From Neorhizobium alkalisoli (GTDB lineage: Bacteria; Pseudomonadota; Alphaproteobacteria; Rhizobiales; Rhizobiaceae): a stretch of DNA of 64,000 bases. Position numbers and translations under genes: made by a program. The notes beneath the pieces are model-generated. The model was not told the DNA's origin. It saw nothing but the letters and a program-made list of their open reading frames with translations, and made no database searches. How positions within the stretch are numbered: position 1 is the first letter of the stretch; every line of letters starts with the position of its first letter. Of this stretch, positions 9,571 through 18,015 are shown one piece after another. The stretch lies in contig NZ_VIWP01000009.1 in assembly GCF_007829835.1 (NCBI RefSeq), positions 62,001 to 126,000 on the forward strand, in the 5' to 3' direction.

Positions 9571-9589
9571 ATATGACCGGTCGTCTTAT
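9571..9589. promoter_or_regulatory. TetR operator site 1
   Basis: The sequence ATATGACCGGTCGTCTTAT has a palindromic GACCGGTC core within an imperfect larger dyad. It is repeated 30 bp away. The pair lies between the divergent MFS (starts 9538, minus) and TetR (starts 9711, plus) genes, the usual place for an autoregulated TetR operator. Confidence 0.7.
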
Positions 9590-9600
9590 GTTGCAATTAG

Positions 9601-9619
9601 ATATGACCGGTCGTATTAT
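9601..9619. promoter_or_regulatory. TetR operator site 2
   Basis: ATATGACCGGTCGTATTAT differs from site 1 by a single base and is exactly 30 bp (about three helical turns) from it, so two repressor dimers could bind the same DNA face. The GACCGGTC core is a perfect palindrome. Confidence 0.7.
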
Positions 9620-9710
9620 TATGTCAACCGAGTTATTTTCGTCACTCGATGACCGTTCGCTCTTGAATTCGTATCACCCCGTTCATATCCCGGGGCCCAA
9701 GGAGAAACTC

Positions 9711-10292
9711 ATGGCCGTAACGACCAGAGACAAGATATTCACCGCCGCCCAGGACCGCTTCCATGCGCTTGGCTACAGCGCGTGCGGAGTCCAGCAGATC
9801 GTCGATGCAGCCGGCGTCCCGAAAGGCAGTTTCTACAATTACTTCAAGACCAAGGAAGGTCTCGCTCTCGAAGTGCTGGAGACATATGTCGCATCGTCCA
9901 AGCGCGAAATATTGTCTAATGCTGCCCTCTCCCCGCTCACACGGATCAAGGACCACTTTGGTTTTTTCATCTCGAGGTACGAGAAGGACGGCTTCGATAA
10001 AGGGTGCCTGATCGGCAACCTGTCGGCGGAGAGTTCGGAAAACGTGCCTCTCCTCAGGGAAGCGCTTAGAGACTCGCTCTCGACTTGGGCGGACCTGCTC
10101 ACGAAGGTCATTGCCGAAGGCCAGCAGTTGGGCGAAATCAAATCGGGTCTTGAACCTGCAGAAATGGCGCGCTTCCTCATCAATAGCTGGGAAGGGACAG
10201 TTCTCAGAATGAAGGTTATGAACGATCGACGGTCGTTGGACGACTTCATGTCGATCGCGATCGGACTTCTGGAAAAGAAGCCGGGGGACTGA
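9711..10292 (+). CDS. TetR-family transcriptional repressor
   Basis: 193 aa. The N-terminal helix-turn-helix reads TRDKIFTAAQDRFHALGYSA then VQQIVDAAGVPKGSFYNYF, a classic TetR domain; the C-terminal part contains KGCLIGNLSAE, as in the AcrR-like group with a TetR_C_16/LfrR-type ligand domain. The frame stays open upstream to 9234, but AAGGAG at 9700-9704 places the start at 9711 and the upstream codons run through the operator region and the MFS gene. Divergent from the MFS-SDR-ALDH-GST run and very likely its repressor and autoregulator. Confidence 0.9.
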   Translation: MAVTTRDKIFTAAQDRFHALGYSACGVQQIVDAAGVPKGSFYNYFKTKEGLALEVLETYVASSKREILSNAALSPLTRIKDHFGFFISRYEKDGFDKGCLIGNLSAESSENVPLLREALRDSLSTWADLLTKVIAEGQQLGEIKSGLEPAEMARFLINSWEGTVLRMKVMNDRRSLDDFMSIAIGLLEKKPGD

Positions 10293-10379
10293 GCACGAAC
10301 GGACGCAGGCCTTGGGGCCGAACGGTTCGCCAAAAGGTCACGGTCGGAATAATCCTGCCGGGGGGAAGGGGCACGCATG

Positions 10380-11336
10380 TCACACTAGGCGGACAGGCCT
10401 TTGGCTCGCCTCGTGAGCGACGGCGGCGAGCGCGGCGACATCTGCGATGACCGATACCGCGAGCGACGCGGCGTCCCTGGCCTTGTCAAACATCCCGATG
10501 GGAGCCTTGATCCGCGCGATTTCCGCGTCGTCGTAGCCGAGGTTCCTCAGCGCCTGCTTGCGCTTGTCATGTGTGCGACGGCTACCCAGCGCGCCGATGT
10601 AGAACGCCGAGGATTTCAGAGCGGCATCGAGTGCAGGCAGCTCGGCGGCAAGATCGTGGCTGAGGAGTGCTACCGCCGAATATCTGTCAGGAGAAACATC
10701 CCAGAGATATCGGTCGTAGGCCCTGCCCACCAGGTCAACCTCGTATCCAACGGCCCGGGCGACATTGGCAAGGGCGCTCGCCTCCAAGGCGTTGCCTGAA
10801 ATGAACAGTCGGGTCGATGGCCTGTAAACTCTCGAAAAGCCTTCAGCTTGCCACCCCGTCTGCGTTGACCCGACACAGGCGATCTCCTCCGCACCCGGCC
10901 TGTAGAGCAGCCTCGCTTCTCGGCGGAGGACCAGCTGCCCAAGCACTTCATCTACAGGCTCGATGGCCTTGATGACGTGTATCGAAAGTCGGATGCCACC
11001 GCCGCACGGCAGCACAATGTCGAAAAACGGCGAGCCTTCGCCCAGTAGAAGGTAGCGGTCATGCCCTGTCTTGAGGGCTTCGATAGCCTCGGCGGCGACG
11101 GCTGCTTCCGTGCATCCGCCGGAAACGAATCCGCAATAGAGACCGTCGATGCGAACCGTCATCTGTGCTCCGAGAGGCCGGGCCGCCCCTCCCCGGATTT
11201 CGACGAGTGTCACAAGCGCGACCGGTATGCCCTTTTTGAAAGAGGTACTTGCGTAGCGAAGTATTTCAACCGGAGCGTCAGTGACGAATTCGGCCTTGGG
11301 TGCTCTGTGTTCAACGATTGAATCCTGTGCTTTCAT
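10380..11336 (-). CDS. XdhC/CoxI-family molybdoenzyme maturation factor
   Basis: About 318 aa from the Met at 11336 (an alternative ATG at 11405 adds 23 residues; neither has a strong ribosome site). The N-terminal XdhC_CoxI domain includes FVSGGCTEAAVAAEA and LPCGGGIRL; the C-terminal Rossmann-like XdhC domain includes FYIGALGSRRTHDKR and IKAPIGMFDKARDAASLA. XdhC proteins bind molybdenum cofactor, help its sulfuration and insert it into xanthine dehydrogenase-type hydroxylases. In the C-terminal domain the usual GAGHVG turn is changed to SGNALE. Encoded 78 bp downstream of a triheme cytochrome c gene, an arrangement seen in aldehyde or isoquinoline oxidoreductase clusters, but the catalytic and FeS subunits are absent here. 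Confidence 0.85.
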   Translation of the reverse strand: MKAQDSIVEHRAPKAEFVTDAPVEILRYASTSFKKGIPVALVTLVEIRGGAARPLGAQMTVRIDGLYCGFVSGGCTEAAVAAEAIEALKTGHDRYLLLGEGSPFFDIVLPCGGGIRLSIHVIKAIEPVDEVLGQLVLRREARLLYRPGAEEIACVGSTQTGWQAEGFSRVYRPSTRLFISGNALEASALANVARAVGYEVDLVGRAYDRYLWDVSPDRYSAVALLSHDLAAELPALDAALKSSAFYIGALGSRRTHDKRKQALRNLGYDDAEIARIKAPIGMFDKARDAASLAVSVIADVAALAAVAHEASQRPVRLV

Positions 11337-11414
11337 CGCGCTCGTCCACTCAGCAGAGGGTTTGTGTCGTGAGCCGCGCAAAGGCTCGCGGCTCCCATTC
11401 GCCAATCGCCGGCA

Positions 11415-12707
11415 TCAACGCGCTTCGGAAACCTGCTCTGCGGTAACCGTCCCTTTGCGTCCGCTGAAGTGTTCGACCACGTAGTTCGCCAGTGCGGCAA
11501 TCTCGGCGTCGGTATAGGTTTTGGCGAACGAGGGCATCGTTTTCCCGGGAGCGGAAGCATGGTCGGACGATCCTTGCAGGACGACCCTCACGACGTTGCT
11601 GGCCGTCGGGTCGGCGAGAGCGTGTCCGCCGAGAATAGCGGCATGGGGATTGAACTGGCCCTCGCCATTCCAACCGTGGCAACTGGCGCATGCCCCGGCG
11701 TAAATATCCTTGCCTGCCTGTAGGCTGGCGGATGTCGGGGTCGAGCCGGCCGTCAACTCTTCCTCCTTGCGGCGCGCTGCCTTGTGATCGGCATCGCCCG
11801 ACACGGCCGGAACGGTGCGGAGATAAGCCACGATGGCATCGATGTCGGACTTGGGGAGCTTGCTGAGGCTGAGGTCGATGGCTTCGCGCATCGGACCAGC
11901 GGCGACGCCACGGTCTTTCGCATGGCCGGCGGTCAACATATCCGCGATCTGCTCGTCGCTCCAGTTACCGAGGCCGTAGTCCTTGTCCGACGTGATATTC
12001 CAAGCTTTCCAGCCATCAACGTCGCCTCCGGACAGGGCGACTCCCTGCTTTCTCTGGAACATGAGCCCGCGAGGGGTGTGGCACTCTCCACAGTGAGCCA
12101 GCGCTTCAACGAGATATGCGCCGTCGTTCCACTGCTTGTCTTTGCCGGGATCTGGCTGGAATGGGCCCCACGGCACGAAGAGAAACTTCCAACCTCTCAT
12201 CAGCGGTCGCTGATTAAAGGGGAAAGCAAGAGAATTCTCCGGTGCGGGGTCCGCTACCGAAGCGAGCGTCATCAGATAGGCCTTGATAGCAAGTATGTCG
12301 TCCGTCGAGAGAAGGGCGTAGGAGCTGTAGGGGAAGGCAGGATATAGGTCTTCGCCATGCTTCCCGACGCCGGATCGCATTGCCCGAACGAACTCGGCAT
12401 CGGTCCAGTCGCCGATCCCGGCAGTCTTGTCAGGCGTGATGTTCGGCGAATAGATGGTTCCGAACGGGAGTTTGAAAGCCAAGCCGCCGGCAAAAGGTTT
12501 GCCGCTTTTGGTGGTATGGCAGGCCGCGCAGTCCGCGGCGACGGTGAGATATTCACCGCGGGCGATCAGCTCGCTCCCTGTCGGCTGGGATTTGCTCGCC
12601 TGCACTTGCGGAAGCGAGTGGGGCCAGAAGAAGAATGCGGCCGCGCCGACAAGACCTGCGACCGCGATGGAACAGATCCCTATAATGTAGTTCCGCCAAC
12701 GTTTCAT
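11415..12707 (-). CDS. Membrane-anchored triheme cytochrome c (alcohol/aldehyde dehydrogenase cytochrome subunit type)
   Basis: 430 aa from the Met at 12707, chosen because GGAAAGG lies just upstream and the next residues form an N-terminal membrane anchor (residues 5-27, IIGICSIAVAGLVGAAAFFF). Three c-type haem sites: CAACH (60-64), CGECH (206-210) and CASCH (340-344), each followed by the fold of a small cytochrome c domain. This is the layout of the cytochrome subunit of membrane-bound alcohol/aldehyde dehydrogenases and of nicotinate or isoquinoline oxidoreductases, passing electrons from a periplasmic enzyme to quinone or oxidase. Upstream of xdhC; no dehydrogenase large subunit is present in the window, so the partner must be elsewhere or lost. 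Confidence 0.88.
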   Translation of the reverse strand: MKRWRNYIIGICSIAVAGLVGAAAFFFWPHSLPQVQASKSQPTGSELIARGEYLTVAADCAACHTTKSGKPFAGGLAFKLPFGTIYSPNITPDKTAGIGDWTDAEFVRAMRSGVGKHGEDLYPAFPYSSYALLSTDDILAIKAYLMTLASVADPAPENSLAFPFNQRPLMRGWKFLFVPWGPFQPDPGKDKQWNDGAYLVEALAHCGECHTPRGLMFQRKQGVALSGGDVDGWKAWNITSDKDYGLGNWSDEQIADMLTAGHAKDRGVAAGPMREAIDLSLSKLPKSDIDAIVAYLRTVPAVSGDADHKAARRKEEELTAGSTPTSASLQAGKDIYAGACASCHGWNGEGQFNPHAAILGGHALADPTASNVVRVVLQGSSDHASAPGKTMPSFAKTYTDAEIAALANYVVEHFSGRKGTVTAEQVSEAR

Positions 12708-13158
12708 TGCCTTGCCTTTCCGCGCTTGAAACCAAAAGACACCGGGCCGCTTCGAGCTTCCGACTTTCGTCCCGGTTTCGGACGTCATCTGGAATACGGT
12801 CTCGGTGTCGACATCAGGGATAGCGGCTCCATCACTGCTGGATTGCACAATCCTGCACTCGTGAACGTCACTCGTTATTTTCCCACCAACTGCAGCGGTG
12901 CTGCGAAGGGGGCGATCCCTGCTCTATCTGGGAGGGGCGGCCAAGAGCAGGGATCGCAAAGTCGCAGCCATGGCGGATGGACTACGACTGGAAGGCGTGA
13001 CGGCACCTTCGCGGAGAGGCTGGTCGTTGGGAGGAGGAGGTCGACCTTGTTGCCTCGCCTGTATGTATAAGGCCTCAAATCGTTCCGGTTTTCTTGCAAG
13101 ATTCGATTTCGCGGGAAGAGGTTTTTGTATGATCCCGCATTGTATTATTTGCTTGAAG
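12708..13158. other. Non-coding stretch upstream of cytochrome c gene
   Basis: About 450 bp between the cytochrome c start and the RND terminator hold no supportable gene; short open frames here lack ribosome sites and family features. The notable content is a strong inverted repeat at 12912-12957. A promoter for the cytochrome c/xdhC pair should lie here on the minus strand but none stands out. Confidence 0.6.
12912..12957. repeat. Perfect 14-bp inverted repeat (long hairpin)
   Basis: GCGATCCCTGCTCT (12912-12925) and its exact complement AGAGCAGGGATCGC (12944-12957) enclose an 18-base G-rich loop. No T-run follows on either strand. It could be a leader RNA element or a protein-binding site in front of the cytochrome c gene, or a relic end of a mobile element. 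Confidence 0.6.
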
Positions 13159-13191
13159 AAGAAACGCCGACCCTGAGGATCGGCGTTTCTT
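13159..13191 (-). terminator. Intrinsic terminator of the RND operon
   Basis: A perfect 12-bp stem (AAGAAACGCCGA with its complement) and a 9-base loop lie 25 bp after the stop codon of the RND permease gene, followed on the minus strand by CTTCAAG. The A-rich left and T-rich right arm give terminator character in both directions. Confidence 0.75.
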
Positions 13192-13215
13192 GTGTCAATT
13201 TGAATTCGGCATCGA

Positions 13216-16200
13216 TCAGGCGGCGATCTTGACTACCTGTTCGGCAGCCGGACGCGGCTTGTAACGTGACCGGAGAAGTACAAAGAAAACGGGCGTGAGG
13301 AACAATCCGAAGAACGTCACGCCCAGCATGCCGGAGAATACGGCAGTACCAAGCGATTGCCGTAGCTCTGCGCCCGGACCCTCTGCGATCATCAGCGGAA
13401 CGACGCCGAGGATAAACGCGAACGCCGTCATAAGGATCGGCCGTAGCCGAAGCTTGCATGCGGTGATGGCCGCCTCGACCGCGGTCTCACCCTCGTCCTG
13501 TGCCTGTCTCGCGAATTCCACGATAAGGATCGCGTTTTTCGCGGCGAGGCCGATAAGGACGATGAGCCCGATCTGTACGAGGATGTTGTTGTCCAGCCCT
13601 CTGAGATGGACGCCGACGAGCGCCGCCAGAATTGCCAGCGGTACGATCAATATGATCGCCAGCGGCAGCGTCCAGCTTTCGTACTGGGCCGCCAACGCCA
13701 GGAATACGAAGACGACCGATAGGATGAAGATGTAGGTTGCCGTATTTCCGGTGTTTCGCTCCTGATACGACAGTTCGGTCCAGTCGAAGCTCGTCCCCGG
13801 CGGCAGGACCTTAGCGGCGACCTGCTCCATCGCGTCCAGCGCGCTTCCCGTGGCGACGCCCGGTGCGGCGCTTCCCTGGATCGGAACGGAGACGTACATG
13901 TTGTAACGTTGAACGAGCGACGGGCCGGATACGTCCTTGATGTCTACAAGTGTGCCCATCGGGACAAGCGCGCCCGTGGCCGATCTGACCTTGAGGGCCA
14001 GAATGTCGTCTTTCTCCATCCGGTGATTCTGCCCTGCCTGAGCGCGAACTTGATAAACCCGCCCGTAAGCATTGAAATCATTGACATAAGAAGTGCCGAG
14101 ATTGATAGACATAGCCTCGAATATGTTCGGGATCGGAACGTTCAGAGAGCGCGCCTTGTCGCGGTCGATATCGAGGAAATATTGAGGACTGGAAGCGCTG
14201 AACGTCGTGAAGACACCCGTCAGTCCCTTGGTCTTGTTCGCGGCCGCCATCACTTCGTACGCGAGTGGCAGGATACGCTTCATGTCGGAGTTGTTCAGGT
14301 CCTTGATCTGCATCTTGAAGCCGCCCGAGTTGCCTACCCCGCGAACCGGAGCCGGAGGGATCGCGATGATAAAGGCCTCCTCGATCGACTGCATGTTCGC
14401 ATAAAGCTGGGCGATAAGCTTCTCGGCAGACTGTCCCTTCTTGAGGCGCTCCTCGAATGGGTCGAAGGTCGCGAAAATCAGGCCCTGGTTCGACGCGTTG
14501 GTGAAGGTCGCCCCGCTGAACCCGGCAAAGGAAGCGGTATGGGCGATCCCCGGCATCTTGTTCATGATAGCGGATGCCCGTTTGACCACGTCGTCCGTCC
14601 GGTTGAGCGATGCTCCGTCCGGAAGCTGGACAACAACCAGAGCGTACTCCTGGTCCATAGTCGGGATGAACCCCCGTGGCACGATCTGCGTCATATAGAA
14701 CGTGCCTCCCAGCAACGCGAGAAACACCAAAGTCGAGCATGCCAGGGCGACTTTCGTCTGAACCATCTTGCGGACGATCCAGGAGTATCCCTCGCTGAGA
14801 CGATCGAAGCCGCCGTTGAACCTGTCCGCGGCCCACTGTCCCGCCCGACTGAACATACCCGCTGATTTGGAATGTTCGTGCGGCTTCAGGACAATCGCGG
14901 CGAGCGCCGGAGATAGCGTAAGGGAGTTCAATGCCGAAATGGCGGTGGCAACGGAAATCGTTACCGCGAACTGCCTGTAAAACTGCCCGGTGATACCGGG
15001 GATGAAGGCGGTCGGTACAAAGACCGCGATGAGCACCAGGGAGATGGCCACCACGGCGGTCCCGACCTCGTCCATCGTTACGTGAGCGGCCTGGCTCGGG
15101 GGCATGCCGCTACGGAGGTTTCGCTCGACATTCTCGACCACGACGATGGCGTCGTCGACCACGATGCCGATAGCCAGGACGAGCCCGAAAAGCGAAAGCA
15201 TGTTCAGCGATATGCCGAACGCGAGGAGAAACGCGAGCGTGCCGATCAGCGATACCGGGATCGCCACGATCGGGATAAGTGCCGTCCGCCAGGATTGCAG
15301 GAAGACCAGTACCACGATGGCGACCAGTATCGCCGCTTCGAAGATGGTCTTGTAGACTTCGTCGATGGATTCCGAGATGAACTTGGTCGGGTCGTAGACA
15401 ATCTTGTACTCGAGCCCGGGCGGGAAATTCTTGGCTTCGGCTTCGACGATTTTGCGGACAGCAGCTGCAGCCTCCAACGCGTTCGTGCCGGGGCGCGCAA
15501 AGATACCCATTCCCACCGCCGGTGTGCCATCCAGATAGCTGTTCGTGACGTAGTTCTTGGCACCGAGTTCGATACGGGCGACGTCCTGGAGCTGGACGAG
15601 TCGGCCGCTATCAGTCGACTTGACGATTACGTACCGGAACTGGCGCGCGTCGCTGAAGCGGCCTTCGGTTCTCACGGTGTATTCGAACGCGTTCGTACCT
15701 GCGGCCGGAGGGCTACCGATCGAACCGCCGGAGACCTGAACGTTCTGATCTCGCAACGCCTGCACGACGTCACCTGACGTCATCCCGTACGCGGAGAGCT
15801 TTTCTGGGTCGAGCCAGATTCGGAGGGAGTATTCGCGTTCGCCGAAGAGAGTGACGTCCCCTACCCCTTCGAGCCTGACAAGTTGGTCGCGGATGCGGTT
15901 GTGGCCGTAGTTCGAGATGTAGAGCTGGTCGTAGCGGCTGTCCGGAGAAAGCAGATGGACGACCATCATGATGTCCGGCGAGCTCTTCACGGTCGTCACA
16001 CCGAGACGACGAACGTCCTCGGGAAGGCGTGGCTCGGCGATCGCGACGCGATTCTGGACGAGGACCTGTGCCTTGTCGAGGTCTGTGCCGAGTTTGAAGG
16101 TCACGGTGATCGACATCGCGCCGTCGGCGCTCGAATACGAGGACATGTAGAGCATGTCTTCGACGCCGTTGATTTCCTGCTCGATCGGGGTCGCGACCGT

Positions 16201-16383
16201 CTCGGCGATCGTCTGGGAGTCTGCGCCCGGATAGGACGTGCGTACCACGATCGTAGGCGGGGCGATTTCCGGATATTGGGCGACGGGAAGGTTGAAGTAG
16301 GCGATACCGCCGACGATCAACAGGACGATGGAAAGGACGGAGGCGAAAATGGGCCGTCTGATGAAAAAGTGCGAGAACCTCAT
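13216..16383 (-). CDS. RND multidrug efflux permease, HAE-1 family (AcrB/MexB-like)
   Basis: 1055 aa, the normal length for an HAE-1 RND pump. It begins MRFSHFFIRRPIFASVLSI, has the two large periplasmic loops, and carries the proton-relay Asp pair in GIVVDDAIVVVENV of the fourth membrane helix. Other signatures are VAQYPEIAPP near 35 and the conserved GLAAKNAILIVEFA in the C-terminal half. It acts as a homotrimer in the inner membrane exporting amphiphilic drugs. Its start overlaps the adaptor gene by 4 bp (ATGA-type coupling). No TolC-like outer membrane channel gene is nearby, so it likely uses a channel encoded elsewhere. No dedicated regulator is adjacent. Confidence 0.95.
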   Translation of the reverse strand: MRFSHFFIRRPIFASVLSIVLLIVGGIAYFNLPVAQYPEIAPPTIVVRTSYPGADSQTIAETVATPIEQEINGVEDMLYMSSYSSADGAMSITVTFKLGTDLDKAQVLVQNRVAIAEPRLPEDVRRLGVTTVKSSPDIMMVVHLLSPDSRYDQLYISNYGHNRIRDQLVRLEGVGDVTLFGEREYSLRIWLDPEKLSAYGMTSGDVVQALRDQNVQVSGGSIGSPPAAGTNAFEYTVRTEGRFSDARQFRYVIVKSTDSGRLVQLQDVARIELGAKNYVTNSYLDGTPAVGMGIFARPGTNALEAAAAVRKIVEAEAKNFPPGLEYKIVYDPTKFISESIDEVYKTIFEAAILVAIVVLVFLQSWRTALIPIVAIPVSLIGTLAFLLAFGISLNMLSLFGLVLAIGIVVDDAIVVVENVERNLRSGMPPSQAAHVTMDEVGTAVVAISLVLIAVFVPTAFIPGITGQFYRQFAVTISVATAISALNSLTLSPALAAIVLKPHEHSKSAGMFSRAGQWAADRFNGGFDRLSEGYSWIVRKMVQTKVALACSTLVFLALLGGTFYMTQIVPRGFIPTMDQEYALVVVQLPDGASLNRTDDVVKRASAIMNKMPGIAHTASFAGFSGATFTNASNQGLIFATFDPFEERLKKGQSAEKLIAQLYANMQSIEEAFIIAIPPAPVRGVGNSGGFKMQIKDLNNSDMKRILPLAYEVMAAANKTKGLTGVFTTFSASSPQYFLDIDRDKARSLNVPIPNIFEAMSINLGTSYVNDFNAYGRVYQVRAQAGQNHRMEKDDILALKVRSATGALVPMGTLVDIKDVSGPSLVQRYNMYVSVPIQGSAAPGVATGSALDAMEQVAAKVLPPGTSFDWTELSYQERNTGNTATYIFILSVVFVFLALAAQYESWTLPLAIILIVPLAILAALVGVHLRGLDNNILVQIGLIVLIGLAAKNAILIVEFARQAQDEGETAVEAAITACKLRLRPILMTAFAFILGVVPLMIAEGPGAELRQSLGTAVFSGMLGVTFFGLFLTPVFFVLLRSRYKPRPAAEQVVKIAA

Positions 16384-17558
16384 TGAATCGCTCCCAGAAC
16401 TACGGCTTCCTGCGGAAGCTCCGTCATCTTGGGCGTGACCTTCTGACCGGGACGAGCTCGCATGAGGCCGTTGACGATAATCGTTTCGTCACCCTTGAGG
16501 CCTTCGCGGATCACCCTGTAACCGTATAGCTTAGGTCCAGTACGCACGGCCTTTGCGGTGACCGAGCCATCCGCACCGACAATGTAGACGACCCGCTGGT
16601 TCTGGTCGGCCGAGAGCGCTTCGTCCGGTACGAGAACCGCGGTGTAGGCCTTGGAGGCTCCTACCTCGATCCTTCCGAACAGTCCCGGCTGCAACACGAG
16701 ATCGGGGTTCGGGAAGCGGGCGCGCACGCGCATGGTGCCGGATTGGCTATCGACCTTGTTCTCGGAGAAATTCAGCTTCCCGGAGAACGGCTTGGATGTG
16801 CCGTCCGCGATCGTCACGGTCACGTCGAGCCCGCCGCCGCCTTCTTGCAGGGATTTCCCTGTCTCTCGGGCAAGCGCGGCGTAGGATAGGAGCCTGCGCT
16901 CGTCGACGTCGAAGTAGAAGTCGATCGGATCAAGCGAAACGATCGTCGTCAGTTCGGTCTGGTCGGCCTGGACGAGATTTCCGGGAGAGATCATATGCCT
17001 GTCGATCCGTCCGCTAAGCGGCGCGGTGATCTGGGTGTAGCCAAGGTCCAGTTGGGCGCGGTCCACGCTTGCCTTAGCGCCCCGGACATTCGCCTGGGCG
17101 GAGATCCACTCGCGTCGGCGGTCGTCCAGTATCGAAATCGACTGGCTGCCGTTGGTGGAAAGGGTCTCCGCGCGGTGAAACTGGGCCTCGGCGTACGTCA
17201 ACGTCGATTTGGCGACCTCCAGCGCTGAGGTTGCCTCCTCGAGCGCGGTCTCGAAAGGCCTCTGGTCGATCACGAACAGGGGATCCCCGCTCTTGACGAG
17301 CGCGCCGTCGGTAAACTGCACCTTGTCGAGGTATCCGCCGACCCGTGCGCGGACAAGAACTTCCTCGACAGCCTGGAACCTGCCGATGAAATCGTCCTGC
17401 TCCGTGACGACACGGACAACGGGCTTGGCGACAGTGACGGGAGGCGGAGCTGACATGTCCTGCCCAAACGTCGCGGACGCGGAATAAAGTGTAGCCAACG
17501 TCGCGAAGATGGCTGACTGCACATGCTTCCGCGATCTGGCGGCTTGGTTGGGTTTCAT
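16380..17558 (-). CDS. RND efflux periplasmic adaptor (membrane fusion protein)
   Basis: 392 aa. The N-terminal ~33 residues (basic, then FATLATLYSASATFGQ) form a signal peptide; there is no lipobox Cys. Then come the biotinyl-lipoyl halves (VLVRARVGGYLDKVQFTDG and APLSGRIDRHMISPG) separated by an alpha-helical hairpin, the beta-barrel domain and the C-terminal membrane-proximal domain. It bridges the inner-membrane RND pump to an outer-membrane channel. Translationally coupled to the permease by a 4-bp overlap. The 223-bp region between it and the plus-strand gene at 17782 should contain its promoter. Confidence 0.93.
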   Translation of the reverse strand: MKPNQAARSRKHVQSAIFATLATLYSASATFGQDMSAPPPVTVAKPVVRVVTEQDDFIGRFQAVEEVLVRARVGGYLDKVQFTDGALVKSGDPLFVIDQRPFETALEEATSALEVAKSTLTYAEAQFHRAETLSTNGSQSISILDDRRREWISAQANVRGAKASVDRAQLDLGYTQITAPLSGRIDRHMISPGNLVQADQTELTTIVSLDPIDFYFDVDERRLLSYAALARETGKSLQEGGGGLDVTVTIADGTSKPFSGKLNFSENKVDSQSGTMRVRARFPNPDLVLQPGLFGRIEVGASKAYTAVLVPDEALSADQNQRVVYIVGADGSVTAKAVRTGPKLYGYRVIREGLKGDETIIVNGLMRARPGQKVTPKMTELPQEAVVLGAIQ

Positions 17559-17781
17559 GGTCGGAGCCTTGTCTCTCGAGGTATTTCCGGAGGGACACTC
17601 TGTCCGCGGAAGGGGCTGCGAGATTGTATCTTACGACCCTCTCACAGGCCGGGCATCGGGCTTTTGGACAATCCTGCCCTCTTGAGACCTCCCGATCTCC
17701 ACGTCGCCATTTCATACAAGAACGGCCCGAGCGGCGATCTTAGCTTCCACTCATCAACACCTCCAGAAAGGGAGACAATCG

Positions 17782-17973
17782 ATGAGAGACAGCTATCAGC
17801 CCGCCTCGGTCAGCTATGGCACAGGGCCAATGATCCTTTTCATCCTTTGCCTGATGGTCGGCATGCTCGGGTATCTCGTCGCCTTCGGCGAGACGTTCAG
17901 GGCAAGCCCGGCACCCCGCGTCTACATTGCCGATATGCCCGAACTCTACGGGAAGCCCGTCGCCAAGCGCTGA
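17782..17973 (+). CDS. Small single-span membrane protein, unknown function
   Basis: 63 aa, preceded by GAAAGGGAG 7-10 bases before the ATG. One hydrophobic segment at about residues 17-38 (MILFILCLMVGMLGYLVAF) is followed by a short polar tail with YIADMPELYGKPV. I do not recognise a family. It ends 42 bp before the TTG start of the Cdc48-like ATPase gene and is in the same direction, so the two are probably co-transcribed. It may be a membrane tether or adaptor for the ATPase; this is inference from position only. Confidence 0.7.
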   Translation: MRDSYQPASVSYGTGPMILFILCLMVGMLGYLVAFGETFRASPAPRVYIADMPELYGKPVAKR

Positions 17974-18015
17974 CAGCACCTCATGCAGTCAATCAAAGTA
18001 TAAAGGAGAGGTCCC

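Noticed and set aside
9571..9619. Repeats as iterons or CRISPR
   Set aside because: Only two copies, each with a palindromic core and placed between divergent regulator and transporter genes.
9234..9710. Earlier start for the TetR gene
   Set aside because: The extension runs through the operators and into the MFS gene; AAGGAG before 9711 decides the start.
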